Assembly: GCA_045595745.1 (NCBI GenBank)
Contig: JAZOBB010000110.1
Location: 1 to 17,217 of the forward strand
Reading direction: 5' to 3'
Origin: RGIG1666 sp045595745
Lineage (GTDB): Bacteria > Bacillota > Clostridia > UBA1381 > UBA9506
Length of the DNA stretch: 17,217 bases
The translations under genes and the position numbers were made by a program. Position 1 is the stretch's first letter. Every line of letters starts with the position of its first letter. The notes beneath the pieces were generated by a model. It was given only the letters and a program-made list of their open reading frames with translations, searched no databases and was not told the origin of the DNA. Positions 1 to 6,711 of the stretch are shown here, in pieces.

Positions 1-414
1 CTGAATCTTTCCAAAAAGAAATGCACAACCATTTACACTCTGGCTGACGGCAGCTGTGGAATTACCAAAATAGATGATTTAGGAACGATAAGAAGACTAA
101 AGACGGCAATATCAGGAATCCCGATTATAGTAAACGGAAAATATGTGAGCATTGACGAAATTAAGGCTGAAGGATATTTTGGCAACGAGCTTTATGACAC
201 GTGGCACGGCTTTTTAGGCATTCGTCATAACAAGCTTGTATATGTAGCTATGAAGTGCGGATTCGACGAAATGTGCTGGGCTTTGGTTGCGCTCGGTATT
301 TATAACGCTATTAAGCTCGATGGCGGCGGCTCGTTTATATTAAAGAATGGGAAAATATTAGAGGCAACGGGCGAGAACAGAAGAATACATAACGTAGGAG
401 TGTGGAAAGAATGA
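1..414 (+). CDS. Phosphodiester glycosidase (NAGPA/DUF2233-type) domain protein, 5' truncated by window edge
   Basis: The reading frame is open from base 1 to the TGA at 412-414, so the gene begins outside the window; 137 codons are visible. The GTG at 145 lacks a convincing ribosome binding site and the conserved-looking protein continues in frame upstream of it. The C-terminal part contains LDGGGSFIL and an earlier AxxxGIYNAIKLDGGG stretch, which match the core of the NAGPA (N-acetylglucosamine-1-phosphodiester alpha-N-acetylglucosaminidase-like) domain, where Asp-Gly-Gly-Gly-Ser lies in the active site. Such domains in bacteria and phages are thought to cleave sugar phosphodiester bonds, perhaps in wall or capsule polymers. 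Its stop overlaps the ATG of the next gene (ATGA), so the two are translationally coupled. The small membrane protein and holin-like gene downstream suggest a prophage late (tail fibre/lysis) module. Family assignment is fairly sure; the phage role is inferred. Confidence 0.7.
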   Translation: MNLSKKKCTTIYTLADGSCGITKIDDLGTIRRLKTAISGIPIIVNGKYVSIDEIKAEGYFGNELYDTWHGFLGIRHNKLVYVAMKCGFDEMCWALVALGIYNAIKLDGGGSFILKNGKILEATGENRRIHNVGVWKE

Positions 415-614
415 AAAAACAGTTATCTAAGTTAATTGATGTAAAAAGCATCGTAACATTGATGCTTGCACTTGTGTTTGCAGTCCTTGCTTTAAAGGGA
501 CACTTGTCTCCAGAGCAATTTCTTACAGTGTTCACCGTAGTAATATCATTTTATTTCGGGACCCAGTACCAAAAGAAAAACTGCGCTGAGGCCGACAATG
601 CTGAAACAATATAG
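411..614 (+). CDS. Small phage-type membrane protein
   Basis: This encodes 67 residues from the ATG at 411. AGGAG at 396-400 gives a 10-nt spacing to that ATG, whereas the in-frame GTG at 402 is almost on top of the ribosome binding site, so 411 is chosen. The protein has a short basic N terminus (MKKQLSKLIDVK), a hydrophobic segment at about residues 14-29, a second at about 41-52 ending in FYFGTQ, and a polar tail. This two-segment layout with a FYFGTQ end resembles short proteins that I recall from Clostridia prophage late regions, usually annotated as hypothetical or holin-like. It overlaps the glycosidase gene by four bases and precedes a second membrane protein gene by 18 nt. No enzymatic motif is visible. 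A holin or lysis accessory role is possible but unproven. Confidence 0.6.
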   Translation: MKKQLSKLIDVKSIVTLMLALVFAVLALKGHLSPEQFLTVFTVVISFYFGTQYQKKNCAEADNAETI

Positions 615-632
615 CGCAAAGGGGTGGCGGGA

Positions 633-1046
633 GTGGAAAAGATACTTGAAATTGTCAAAGAAATTGCTACGCATCCAGAAGTACTTATAATAGGTGCGCT
701 GACTTTGGTTGAAGTTGCACCGATAAAAATAAATCCGTGGAAACGATTTTTTAAATGGATTGGCAAAATGATAAACGGCGAGGTTCAGGAACGCCTAACT
801 AACCTGCAGCTTGATTTTGAGCAAACCAAAGCGCAAGACAAAAGATGGCACATACTATCATTTGCCAACAGCTGCCGAAATGGAAAGCTGCACAGCCGAG
901 AAGAATGGAAACACGCAATCTCTGAACTGAGAGAGTATGAGCAGTATACCGCGGACAAGCATATTGAAAACGGTGTAATCGAAGAGGATGCAAAGTACCT
1001 GCGCGAACTGTACCAAGAGCGAAATAGAAAGAATGATTTTTTATAA
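633..1046 (+). CDS. Holin-like phage membrane protein with charged C-terminal domain
   Basis: This encodes 137 residues from the GTG at 633, with AAAGGGG at 618-624 placed 8 nt upstream. The in-frame GTG at 624 overlaps that ribosome binding site and is less likely. Residues about 14-31 form one hydrophobic segment (EVLIIGALTLVEVAPIKI). The rest is helical and highly charged, with KRWHILSFANSC near the middle and a C-terminal ELREYEQYTADKHIENG stretch followed by YLRELYQERNRK. This layout, a single N-terminal membrane helix followed by a cytoplasmic charged domain with an FA(N/D)S motif and a Y-x3-H-x2-NG motif, is one I associate with holin-like proteins of Firmicutes phages. It is the last gene of the left module and is followed only by an AT-rich spacer and the opposing tRNA-Tyr. 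The phage assignment is moderately sure; lysis timing is inferred. Confidence 0.55.
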   Translation: MEKILEIVKEIATHPEVLIIGALTLVEVAPIKINPWKRFFKWIGKMINGEVQERLTNLQLDFEQTKAQDKRWHILSFANSCRNGKLHSREEWKHAISELREYEQYTADKHIENGVIEEDAKYLRELYQERNRKNDFL

Positions 1047-1052
1047 ATAATA

Positions 1053-1074
1053 AAAAATCGTGTAAAAATCGTGT
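1053..1074 (+). repeat. 11-bp perfect tandem repeat
   Basis: The unit AAAAATCGTGT occurs twice head to tail (1053-1063 and 1064-1074), just after the last phage-like gene and before the tRNA-Tyr terminator. Its function is unknown. Confidence 0.6.
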
Positions 1075-1077
1075 AAG

Positions 1078-1109
1078 AAAAAAACAAGACCGCTTATACA
1101 GCGGTCTTG
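1078..1109 (-). terminator. Rho-independent terminator of tRNA-Tyr
   Basis: A 10-bp perfect stem (CAAGACCGCT at 1085-1094 and AGCGGTCTTG at 1100-1109) has a 5-nt loop. Read on the minus strand it is followed by seven T residues (1084-1078), so it terminates transcription leaving the tRNA. On the plus strand there is no T tract after it, so it is a poor terminator for the phage genes. Confidence 0.85.
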
Positions 1110-1118
1110 ATAGCATTT

Positions 1119-1203
1119 TGGTGGAAGGAGATGGATTCGAACCATCGAAGTCGAAGACAACAGATTTACAGTCTGCCCCCTTTGGCCACTCGGGAACCCT
1201 TCC
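1119..1203 (-). tRNA. tRNA-Tyr (anticodon GUA)
   Basis: The 85-nt gene includes an encoded 3' CCA (minus strand). The acceptor stem GGAAGGG pairs with TCCTTCC, with one G-U pair at the base. The anticodon arm is CAGACTGTAAATCTG, with GTA complementary to 1167-1169. The T arm contains GGTTCGAATCC. There is an extended variable arm, as expected for bacterial class II tRNA-Tyr. The D loop contains GAGTGGCC. Its own promoter lies 19 nt upstream and its own terminator lies 10 nt downstream, so it is a single-gene transcription unit. Its 3' half faces the prophage-like genes. Confidence 0.97.
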
Positions 1204-1221
1204 ATTTTTGACGACTTTGTT

Positions 1222-1250
1222 ATTATAGCATCAAACCAGACACTTGTCAA
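1222..1250 (-). promoter_or_regulatory. SigA-type promoter for tRNA-Tyr
   Basis: On the minus strand, TTGACA (complement of 1245-1250), a 17-nt spacer and TATAAT (complement of 1222-1227) give a full consensus match, as is common for tRNA genes. The tRNA 5' end at 1203 lies 18 nt beyond the -10 box. Confidence 0.92.
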
Positions 1251-1350
1251 GCCTTTTTTATAAAAAAATTTAAAACTTTTGTCCTTGTGTCAATTTTTGC
1301 CGAATTTACATAAAAGAGCAAAAAAAAGAATCAAAAAAACTAAGTTTTAC

Positions 1351-1379
1351 TTGATTTAGTAATCCTCTAATGATATAAT
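1351..1379 (+). promoter_or_regulatory. SigA-type promoter (extended -10) of the polysaccharide-regulation operon
   Basis: TTGATT at 1351-1356, a 17-nt spacer and TATAAT at 1374-1379 with the extended -10 TGA at 1371-1373. The start codon at 1426 leaves a short leader of about 40 nt without an evident hairpin. The bases between this promoter and the tRNA promoter (1251-1350) are AT-rich, and I see nothing else in them. Confidence 0.85.
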
Positions 1380-1425
1380 TAACGAAGTAGTAATTAAAAT
1401 TGACTAATAAGGGGAGGATTTTTCT

Positions 1426-2100
1426 TTGAGCAGAGATTTAACGTTAATTGATATAGTCAGAATGATGCTAAAACGTTGGTGGATTATTTTAATTGCCTTT
1501 TTAGTGGGTGCGGTATTGTTTTTTTCGTACAGCAATTATTTAGCAGTTCCGACTTATACTTCATCGGGTTCGCTTTATGTAAATAATATGCGTGACAAAA
1601 TGTCAGAAAATGTTAATATGGCAGATATGGCAACATCGCAGATGCTTGTATTTACATATGTAGAGCTTTTGCAGAGCAACACATTTATGTCGGTTGTTGC
1701 CGAAAAAAGCGAACTGGGATACGATGCCCGTCAGATATCACAGATGGTATCGATGGTGCCTAAAAACGAGACTGAAATTATGCAGGTAAAAGCTATAGCA
1801 CACGACCCTGCTGAAGCGCAGACAATAGTAAATACAATTTTAATGAATGCGTCTGAAGAAATAGACAGAATAATAAAGGGAGGTTCGGTTGAGATTATAG
1901 ATTACGGTAATCTTCCTGAAAATCCGTCAAGCCCTCAGGTAATGCTCAACACTGCTATCGGTGCGATATTTGGTGCGGCTTTGGCTATGGGTATTATACT
2001 TCTTCTTGAAATGCTCGACAATCGCATTAAAGGTGAAGAGGATTTGGCAAAACAGTTTAAATATCCGATTTTGGGAAATATACCTAATATTGAATTATAA
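1426..2100 (+). CDS. Wzz-family polysaccharide co-polymerase / tyrosine-kinase activator (YveK/CpsC-like)
   Basis: This encodes 224 residues from a TTG start, with GGGGAGG at 1411-1417 placed 8 nt upstream. Two membrane helices (about residues 18-37 and 174-196) flank an extracellular helical region, and a proline motif (ENPSSPQ) sits just before the second helix; both features are typical of Wzz-type chain-length regulators. A short cytoplasmic C-terminal tail (KQFKYPILGNIPNIEL) matches the segment which in Gram-positive relatives docks onto and activates the partner BY-kinase. The partner kinase gene starts 30 nt downstream and a PHP phosphatase follows, reproducing the CpsC-CpsD-CpsB / YveK-YveL-YwqE trio. 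The protein is expected in the cytoplasmic membrane, where it sets the length or export of an exopolysaccharide. The family is clear; the polymer is unknown, because no glycosyltransferase or Wzx/Wzy gene is present here. Confidence 0.9.
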   Translation: MSRDLTLIDIVRMMLKRWWIILIAFLVGAVLFFSYSNYLAVPTYTSSGSLYVNNMRDKMSENVNMADMATSQMLVFTYVELLQSNTFMSVVAEKSELGYDARQISQMVSMVPKNETEIMQVKAIAHDPAEAQTIVNTILMNASEEIDRIIKGGSVEIIDYGNLPENPSSPQVMLNTAIGAIFGAALAMGIILLLEMLDNRIKGEEDLAKQFKYPILGNIPNIEL

Positions 2101-2130
2101 AAATAATTTTATAAGATAGGAGAGGCAAGA

Positions 2131-2970
2131 GTGAAAAGCTTTCAAAATAAACAAGCTCAAAAACCTATAACAGGCAGATTAATTACAGGCGAAGATGTTT
2201 CATTCAGAGCAATCGAAGCATATAAAATAGCTCGTACTAACATAATGTTTACTCTGGCCGGTAAAAAAGGTTGTAAAATAATCGTAGTTACCAGCTCTGT
2301 TGCAGGGGAAGGAAAAACAACCAGCTCTATTAATCTTGCGGTAACTTTCGCACAGATGAATGCAAAGGTGCTGTTAATTGATGCCGACCTTCGCCGTCCT
2401 AAGGTAAATCAATATATGGAAGAAAGAAATGAAGAAGGCTTAGCAGATTTGCTTGCCGGCTTTGTTGACATAAGTGATGTTATACGATACAGTGAAAAGC
2501 AGGGCATAGACTATATTTCGGCAGGACATATTCCGCCGAATCCGGCTGAGCTTTTGGCGACCCCCAGAATGGAGCAGGCACTTAGTGAACTCAGCGAGGT
2601 TTACGATTACATATTCTTAGACAGTCCTCCGGTAACACTGGTTGCTGATGCACTGGTTATGGCAAAGTATGCAAACGGAGTGTTGGTGGTTTTAAAGCAG
2701 AACGAAACCCCTATCGAGATGATGAAAAAAACCATTTCGTCGCTTGAATTTGCAGAAGCTAAAATATTGGGATTTTTAATGAACGAATCCGAAGAAAAAC
2801 AATATTCTTATTCGTATTCTTATCGAAAAAAATACTCTTATGATTACAGCAGTTATGCCAATCATGAATATGTAAGCGGTCCCGGATATGGCGACAGAAA
2901 TCCGAAACCGCATAAAAAAGAAGAAAAGAAGAAAAGCTTTAAAGGATTTAAACTCAACAAAAGTAAGTAA
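2131..2970 (+). CDS. BY-type tyrosine-protein kinase (CpsD/CapB/YwqD-like)
   Basis: This encodes 279 residues from a GTG start; AGGAGAGG at 2118-2125 is the ribosome binding site. The kinase uses P-loop ATPase motifs: Walker A AGEGKTT (residues 58-64), Walker A' IDADLRRP (83-90) and Walker B IFLDSPP (161-167). The C-terminal tail has ten tyrosines between residues 225 and 253, starting with an alternating YSYSYSY run; this is the autophosphorylation cluster that controls oligomerisation. A lysine-rich end follows. The protein lacks its own membrane segments, so it should act at the membrane through the Wzz-type protein encoded just upstream and be dephosphorylated by the PHP phosphatase encoded downstream. 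Typical targets in relatives are UDP-sugar dehydrogenases and priming glycosyltransferases, none of which is encoded in this window. Family assignment is secure. Confidence 0.93.
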   Translation: MKSFQNKQAQKPITGRLITGEDVSFRAIEAYKIARTNIMFTLAGKKGCKIIVVTSSVAGEGKTTSSINLAVTFAQMNAKVLLIDADLRRPKVNQYMEERNEEGLADLLAGFVDISDVIRYSEKQGIDYISAGHIPPNPAELLATPRMEQALSELSEVYDYIFLDSPPVTLVADALVMAKYANGVLVVLKQNETPIEMMKKTISSLEFAEAKILGFLMNESEEKQYSYSYSYRKKYSYDYSSYANHEYVSGPGYGDRNPKPHKKEEKKKSFKGFKLNKSK

Positions 2971-3001
2971 TGTTCGGCATTTTTGAGGGGAGGTTACTTC
3001 C

Positions 3002-3703
3002 TTGAAATTGATTGATATTCATTCTCATATTCTTCCGGATATAGATGATGGTGCAAAAAACGCGGATATATCAGTTGATATGCTGATAGACTCGGTAAGA
3101 CAAGGTGTAGGTCTTGTGGTAGCAACACCGCACTATTACGGCAAAAAAAGATCAATAGAGGATTTTGTTAAGTTAAGAGAAGAAGCTTTTAATGCTTTAA
3201 GGCAGAGAGCTAATGAAAGACAAGCGGTGTTACCCGAGGTAAGACTTGGTGCAGAGGTCGCTTTAACAAGGGGAATATCTGCTCGTGAAAATTTAGACTT
3301 TTTATGTATGGCAGAGACGAATGCAATTTTGCTTGAATTGCCTTTTGAGCCTTGGGGCACTTGGGTTTACAACGAGGTGGAAAGAGTTATATCTGACTGG
3401 CAAATGACAGTTATTTTGGCTCACCCCGAACGTTATGCCAGGATGCCGTGGGATATAAAAAAGTTAAAGCCTTTGTTTAATATGGGTGTAACCCTACAGA
3501 TAAATGCTGAAACAGTTTTAGAAGAAAAAGGCTGGACAAAAAGATTTTTAAAATCGGGCTGTCCGTGCGTTTTAGGGTCTGATTCTCACAATATGCAAAA
3601 CAGAAGAAGTCAAATCGGTGAGGCGGCAAAGCAGCTTACCGACCGATACGGAGAAACACTTTTAGAACAAATAGGCGAAGTTTATGAAATGTTGGGATTT
3701 TAA
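3002..3703 (+). CDS. PHP-family manganese-dependent tyrosine phosphatase (CpsB/CapC/YwqE-like)
   Basis: This encodes 233 residues from a TTG start, with GGGGAGGT at 2987-2994 7 nt upstream. Metal-binding motifs of the PHP fold are visible in order: DIHSHILP (residues 5-12), DDGAKN (15-20), ATPHYY (41-46), Glu85, AHPER (140-144) and GSDSHN (192-197). This set is diagnostic of the CpsB/YwqE phosphatases that remove phosphate from the tyrosine tail of the cognate BY-kinase. The length is slightly under the usual 240-255. It is the last gene of the three-gene operon and is followed by a strong terminator. Together the three genes form a phosphorylation cycle that tunes polysaccharide polymer length. 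The fold could also serve a histidinol-phosphatase reaction, but the neighbourhood makes the tyrosine phosphatase role far more likely. Confidence 0.93.
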   Translation: MKLIDIHSHILPDIDDGAKNADISVDMLIDSVRQGVGLVVATPHYYGKKRSIEDFVKLREEAFNALRQRANERQAVLPEVRLGAEVALTRGISARENLDFLCMAETNAILLELPFEPWGTWVYNEVERVISDWQMTVILAHPERYARMPWDIKKLKPLFNMGVTLQINAETVLEEKGWTKRFLKSGCPCVLGSDSHNMQNRRSQIGEAAKQLTDRYGETLLEQIGEVYEMLGF

Positions 3704-3712
3704 ATTTAATAC

Positions 3713-3749
3713 AAAAAAATAGCGGTTGCGTACGCAACCGCTATTTTTT
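3713..3749. terminator. Bidirectional rho-independent terminator
   Basis: A perfect palindrome at 3721-3742 (AGCGGTTGCG with its complement, centred on GTAC) is extended by A/T pairing. It has an A tract on the left (3713-3719) and a T tract on the right (3744-3749). It ends both the polysaccharide-regulation operon (+) and the NSS transporter gene (-). Confidence 0.9.
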
Positions 3750-3754
3750 ATTTG

Positions 3755-5092
3755 TTAACTAATGCTAAAAACTGATGTTATCCAAACTGCGGCAATACAA
3801 ATCGGAACAATGATTTTAACCATCAGTGAATAATACTTTTTGTGCTTAAACGGAGCAGACAGCTCTGCCTCGGCAAAAATGTTTTTTACACCCCAGAAGT
3901 ATCCGACAAAGATACAAGTAGCAATTGCAACTAAAGGCATCAAAACACTATTTGCGGTAAAGTCTATAAAGTCAAATATGCTTTTTCCAAATATTGTAAC
4001 ATTTTTCCACACACCAAATCCAAGTGAGCTGGGAATACCTATTACAAATACGGCGGCAGAAACCATAAGAGTTGCTTTTATTCTGCCCATATTAAACTTA
4101 TCAATTAACCATGCAATAACAACCTCCATCAAAGAAATCATAGAGGTTAAAGCGGCAAACAATACCAAAAGGAAGAATAATGCACCGAATAAACCGCCAA
4201 ACGGCACTTGCTCAAAAACTTTAGGCAGGGTCTCAAACAGCAAGCCGGGGCCTGCGTTAATAGCCTCACTATTTCCGCCGGATATTGCAAAAACAGCAGG
4301 AACAATCATTAAACCGCCTAAAATTGCAACAGATGTATCAAAAAGCTCTGCCATTTTTGTACTGTGCTGAATATCAACATCCTTGCCCATATATGAGCCA
4401 TAGGTTACCATAATACCCATCGCAAGGGAAAGTGAATAGAACACCTGACCAATAGCCATCAAAACCGAAGTGAACGAAAAGTTTGAAAAATCAGGTATTA
4501 AATAGAACTTAACACCCTCAAGTCCGCCCGGCAACGTAATGCTCTTAATCGAGATTATAATTGACAGAATTAAAAGTGCGGGCATCATAATTTTGTTGCA
4601 TCTTTCAATTCCTTTTTTTACACCGCATAAAAGAACCAGCATTGACAATAAAAGAAATATCAAATGAAATACAACCGGCATAACGGGGGTTGCAATATAT
4701 TCACTGAAATAGTTAGGAGCGGTAGTTTGAGAGCCGTGCCCTGCTACAAACTCTACCAGATACTTAATAACCCAACCACCTACAACTGAATAATATGTCG
4801 CAATGAAGAAGGGTATGACAATTCCCATTACACCTAAAATTGAAAAGCGTTTGTCCAGTGTGCGATAAGTGTTGTAAACATCGTGCTGACCGCGTCTGCC
4901 GAGAGTTACCTCAGTCTGCATCAGGGTTGAGCCAACGGTTACAACTAAAATAATGTAAATTAAAACAAATAATCCACCGCCGTATTTAGCAGCAAGATAT
5001 GGAAAACGCCATATGTTACCCAAGCCGACAGACGAACCCGCCGCGGCAAGAATAAAACCGAGCTTTCCTGAAAAACCATTTCTCTCTTTCAT
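3755..5092 (-). CDS. Sodium-dependent transporter, NSS/SNF family
   Basis: This encodes 445 residues. The start is ATG at 5092 (MKERNGFSGKLGF) because GGAGG (complement of 5101-5105) lies 8 nt upstream; the longer in-frame ORF to 5143 would place that site inside the gene. TM1 carries the family signature GSSVGLGNIWRFPY (about residues 19-32) followed by KYGGGLF. TM6 contains SLSLAMG, equivalent to the unwound SLGFG segment of LeuT that contacts the substrate and sodium. About 11-12 membrane helices are expected, and the length matches prokaryotic NSS members such as LeuT and MhsT. These import amino acids or related amines together with sodium. The specific substrate cannot be read from the sequence. 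It is a monocistronic unit, convergent with the polysaccharide-regulation operon and divergent from spoIIIA. Confidence 0.93.
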   Translation of the reverse strand: MKERNGFSGKLGFILAAAGSSVGLGNIWRFPYLAAKYGGGLFVLIYIILVVTVGSTLMQTEVTLGRRGQHDVYNTYRTLDKRFSILGVMGIVIPFFIATYYSVVGGWVIKYLVEFVAGHGSQTTAPNYFSEYIATPVMPVVFHLIFLLLSMLVLLCGVKKGIERCNKIMMPALLILSIIISIKSITLPGGLEGVKFYLIPDFSNFSFTSVLMAIGQVFYSLSLAMGIMVTYGSYMGKDVDIQHSTKMAELFDTSVAILGGLMIVPAVFAISGGNSEAINAGPGLLFETLPKVFEQVPFGGLFGALFFLLVLFAALTSMISLMEVVIAWLIDKFNMGRIKATLMVSAAVFVIGIPSSLGFGVWKNVTIFGKSIFDFIDFTANSVLMPLVAIATCIFVGYFWGVKNIFAEAELSAPFKHKKYYSLMVKIIVPICIAAVWITSVFSIS

Positions 5093-5133
5093 ATTTTTAT
5101 CCTCCATAAGAAAGTTAATATCACTAATATTCA

Positions 5134-5162
5134 ATTTTATCACAATTTGCTTGCTTTTTCAA
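5134..5162 (-). promoter_or_regulatory. SigA-type promoter of the NSS transporter gene
   Basis: On the minus strand, TTGAAA (complement of 5157-5162), a 17-nt spacer and TAAAAT (complement of 5134-5139), with TGA as an extended -10 element. The start codon at 5092 is about 40 nt downstream. Confidence 0.8.
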
Positions 5163-5266
5163 CAAAAATTTACCAAAAATTATTATTTGTATTTATGTTT
5201 ATTTTGCCCATAATTTTTGTTCTAAATTCATTTCTTGTGGCATATTGATAGACTGAGGTGAAAAGA

Positions 5267-6175
5267 ATGGACATCCCTTGCACAAAAAGAGAAATTTTGA
5301 TGCAATTACCTATGCGTTTCAGGACAATTCTATCAAATGTTGATTTTAATACACTTCAAGAGGTACGATTCCGTTGCGCAAAACCTCTTATGATACATAC
5401 AGACACAGGCGATTGTATGCTTACAGAGCAAGGCAAACCAACGTTAAATCAAAATGAGGCATTTAATATTTGCGCCGAAGATATTTATATGCTAATGGCA
5501 GCTTTTTGTGAAAATTCTGTTTATGCTTATCAAAGAGAAATTTGTGACGGCTTTCTGACTATTAGCGGAGGGCACAGAGTAGGCATAAGCGGCAGATGCG
5601 TTTTGTCAGAGGGTAAAATTATTAATGTTACGGATATATCGGGACTAAACCTTAGAATTGCAAAAGAATTTAAAGGCTGCGCCGAGAAAATTTTTGAAAA
5701 AATTACGCATAATAATGAGCCTTTAAATACTATTTTGATTTCACCGCCTCAGTGCGGTAAAACCACTATATTAAGAGATTTGGCAAGACTAACCTCTGAA
5801 AACAAAAAAGTTACGATAGTTGATGAACGTTCAGAGCTTGCGGCGGTAAAGGAAGGTGCACCGCAGTTTGATGTAGGAATAAGGACAGATGTGCTTGACC
5901 GTTTTCCAAAATCTTTAGGAATGTTGTGTGCAATACGTTCACTTTCACCTGAGGTCATAATAACTGATGAAATAGGGGCAGAAGAAGACTATTTTGCGGT
6001 AAAAAGTGTTCTAAATGCCGGATGTCGTATTATAACCAGTATGCACGGATACGACACAACAAAACTGTCCGCAAAAAGCAAAGAAATGCTTTTGGTATTT
6101 GATTGTGCAGTTGTTCTTAAAAGAGAGCAGGGTGTACCTCAGGTTAAAGAAATCATAAAAATAGGCGAGGTGTAA
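5267..6175 (+). CDS. spoIIIAA: Stage III sporulation protein AA (ATPase)
   Basis: This encodes 302 residues from ATG 5267. TGAGG at 5254-5258 is 8 nt upstream, and the in-frame GTG at 5258 overlaps that site, so it is rejected. SpoIIIAA is the cytoplasmic, mother-cell secretion-type ATPase of the SpoIIIA-SpoIIQ channel. The N-terminal half contains QEVRFRCAKPL and the GISGRCV region typical of the family. Walker A is SPPQCGKTT (residues 159-167), with Ser where many P-loops have Gly. TIVDERSELA (183-192) and Walker B VIITDEIG (230-237) follow, then TSMHG (257-261). It is the first gene of the spoIIIA operon, 5 nt before spoIIIAB. In Bacillus the operon is transcribed by sigma-E in the mother cell; I could not identify a convincing sigma-E promoter in the upstream 100 nt. 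Identification is secure from the motifs and gene order. Confidence 0.96.
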   Translation: MDIPCTKREILMQLPMRFRTILSNVDFNTLQEVRFRCAKPLMIHTDTGDCMLTEQGKPTLNQNEAFNICAEDIYMLMAAFCENSVYAYQREICDGFLTISGGHRVGISGRCVLSEGKIINVTDISGLNLRIAKEFKGCAEKIFEKITHNNEPLNTILISPPQCGKTTILRDLARLTSENKKVTIVDERSELAAVKEGAPQFDVGIRTDVLDRFPKSLGMLCAIRSLSPEVIITDEIGAEEDYFAVKSVLNAGCRIITSMHGYDTTKLSAKSKEMLLVFDCAVVLKREQGVPQVKEIIKIGEV

Positions 6176-6180
6176 ATATT

Positions 6181-6699
6181 ATGATTGCACTATTGGGAGC
6201 TTTTTTTGTAATTTTTGCCTGCATTGCGTTTGCTATGAAAAAGATAGGTGAGCAGAGTAAGGCATTAGAAAATATCAGAGGGCTAAAACAGGCACTAATA
6301 TATATATCCGAAAAAATGAATTTTGAAGCAACACCGTTGCCTGTGCTGATGAGTCAGATATCTGAGGATGACTTTGGCGATGTAGCTGTCTTTTTTACTG
6401 AAGTATCAAAAGGCTTGACAGACGGTGAAAAACGCACACTCAAGCAGGTTTGGAGCGAAAATTTAAATACATATGCTAAAAAATTAAATTTGTCACATAC
6501 AACAGTCAGAATTATGAATAATATAGGTTTAAGGCTGGGAAAAATGGCGCAGCAAGCAGAGCTTGAGGCATTAAGAACAGCGCAAGATGAACTTGAATTG
6601 CAAATCAGTATGGCAGAAAAAGAGCTTTCAAATAACACGCGATTGCTAAAAAGCGGTGGAATTTTAGTAGGAATTTTGATTGTAATTATTTTTATATGA
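6181..6699 (+). CDS. spoIIIAB: Stage III sporulation protein AB
   Basis: This encodes 172 residues, close to the usual 171. It has a hydrophobic N-terminal helix (about residues 3-19), a long soluble helical region, and a C-terminal membrane helix (about 157-172) preceded by NNTRLLKSGGILVGILIVI, a family hallmark. In Bacillus this protein is a mother-cell membrane component of the SpoIIIA complex, structurally related to the GspF-like platform of secretion systems and thought to recruit the AA ATPase. The ATG follows GGCGAGGTG by a short gap after the AA stop. The assignment rests on size, topology and the fixed AA-AB-AC order. Confidence 0.94.
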   Translation: MIALLGAFFVIFACIAFAMKKIGEQSKALENIRGLKQALIYISEKMNFEATPLPVLMSQISEDDFGDVAVFFTEVSKGLTDGEKRTLKQVWSENLNTYAKKLNLSHTTVRIMNNIGLRLGKMAQQAELEALRTAQDELELQISMAEKELSNNTRLLKSGGILVGILIVIIFI

Positions 6700-6711
6700 C
6701 GGAGGATAAAA

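Noticed and set aside
1035..1059. AT-only hairpin over the stop codon of the holin-like gene as a terminator
   Set aside because: GATTTTTTAT pairs with ATAAAAAATC, but the stem has almost no GC and no T tract follows on the plus strand.
785..1116. Two minus-strand ORFs of about 100 codons opposite the holin-like gene
   Set aside because: They are shadows of the plus-strand gene and run into the tRNA terminator; no ribosome binding site and no family features.
1119..1203. Duplicate tRNA-Tyr 3' end as an attachment site within the window
   Set aside because: The T-arm sequence GGTTCGAATCC was seen only in the tRNA gene itself, so no att repeat can be claimed.
1041..1250. 69-codon minus-strand ORF across the tRNA-Tyr
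   Set aside because: It translates the tRNA itself, its promoter and its terminator.
3840..4370. 176-codon plus-strand ORF inside the transporter gene
   Set aside because: It is antisense to the clearly conserved NSS transporter, has no ribosome binding site that I can support, and its translation has no recognisable domain.
5187..5216. Candidate sigma-E promoter for spoIIIA (TGTATTT-like -35 region, CATAATTT at 5209-5216)
   Set aside because: Sigma-E control is expected from knowledge of the operon and CATAATTT partly fits the -10 consensus, but the -35 match is poor and a random AT-rich region would give similar hits.
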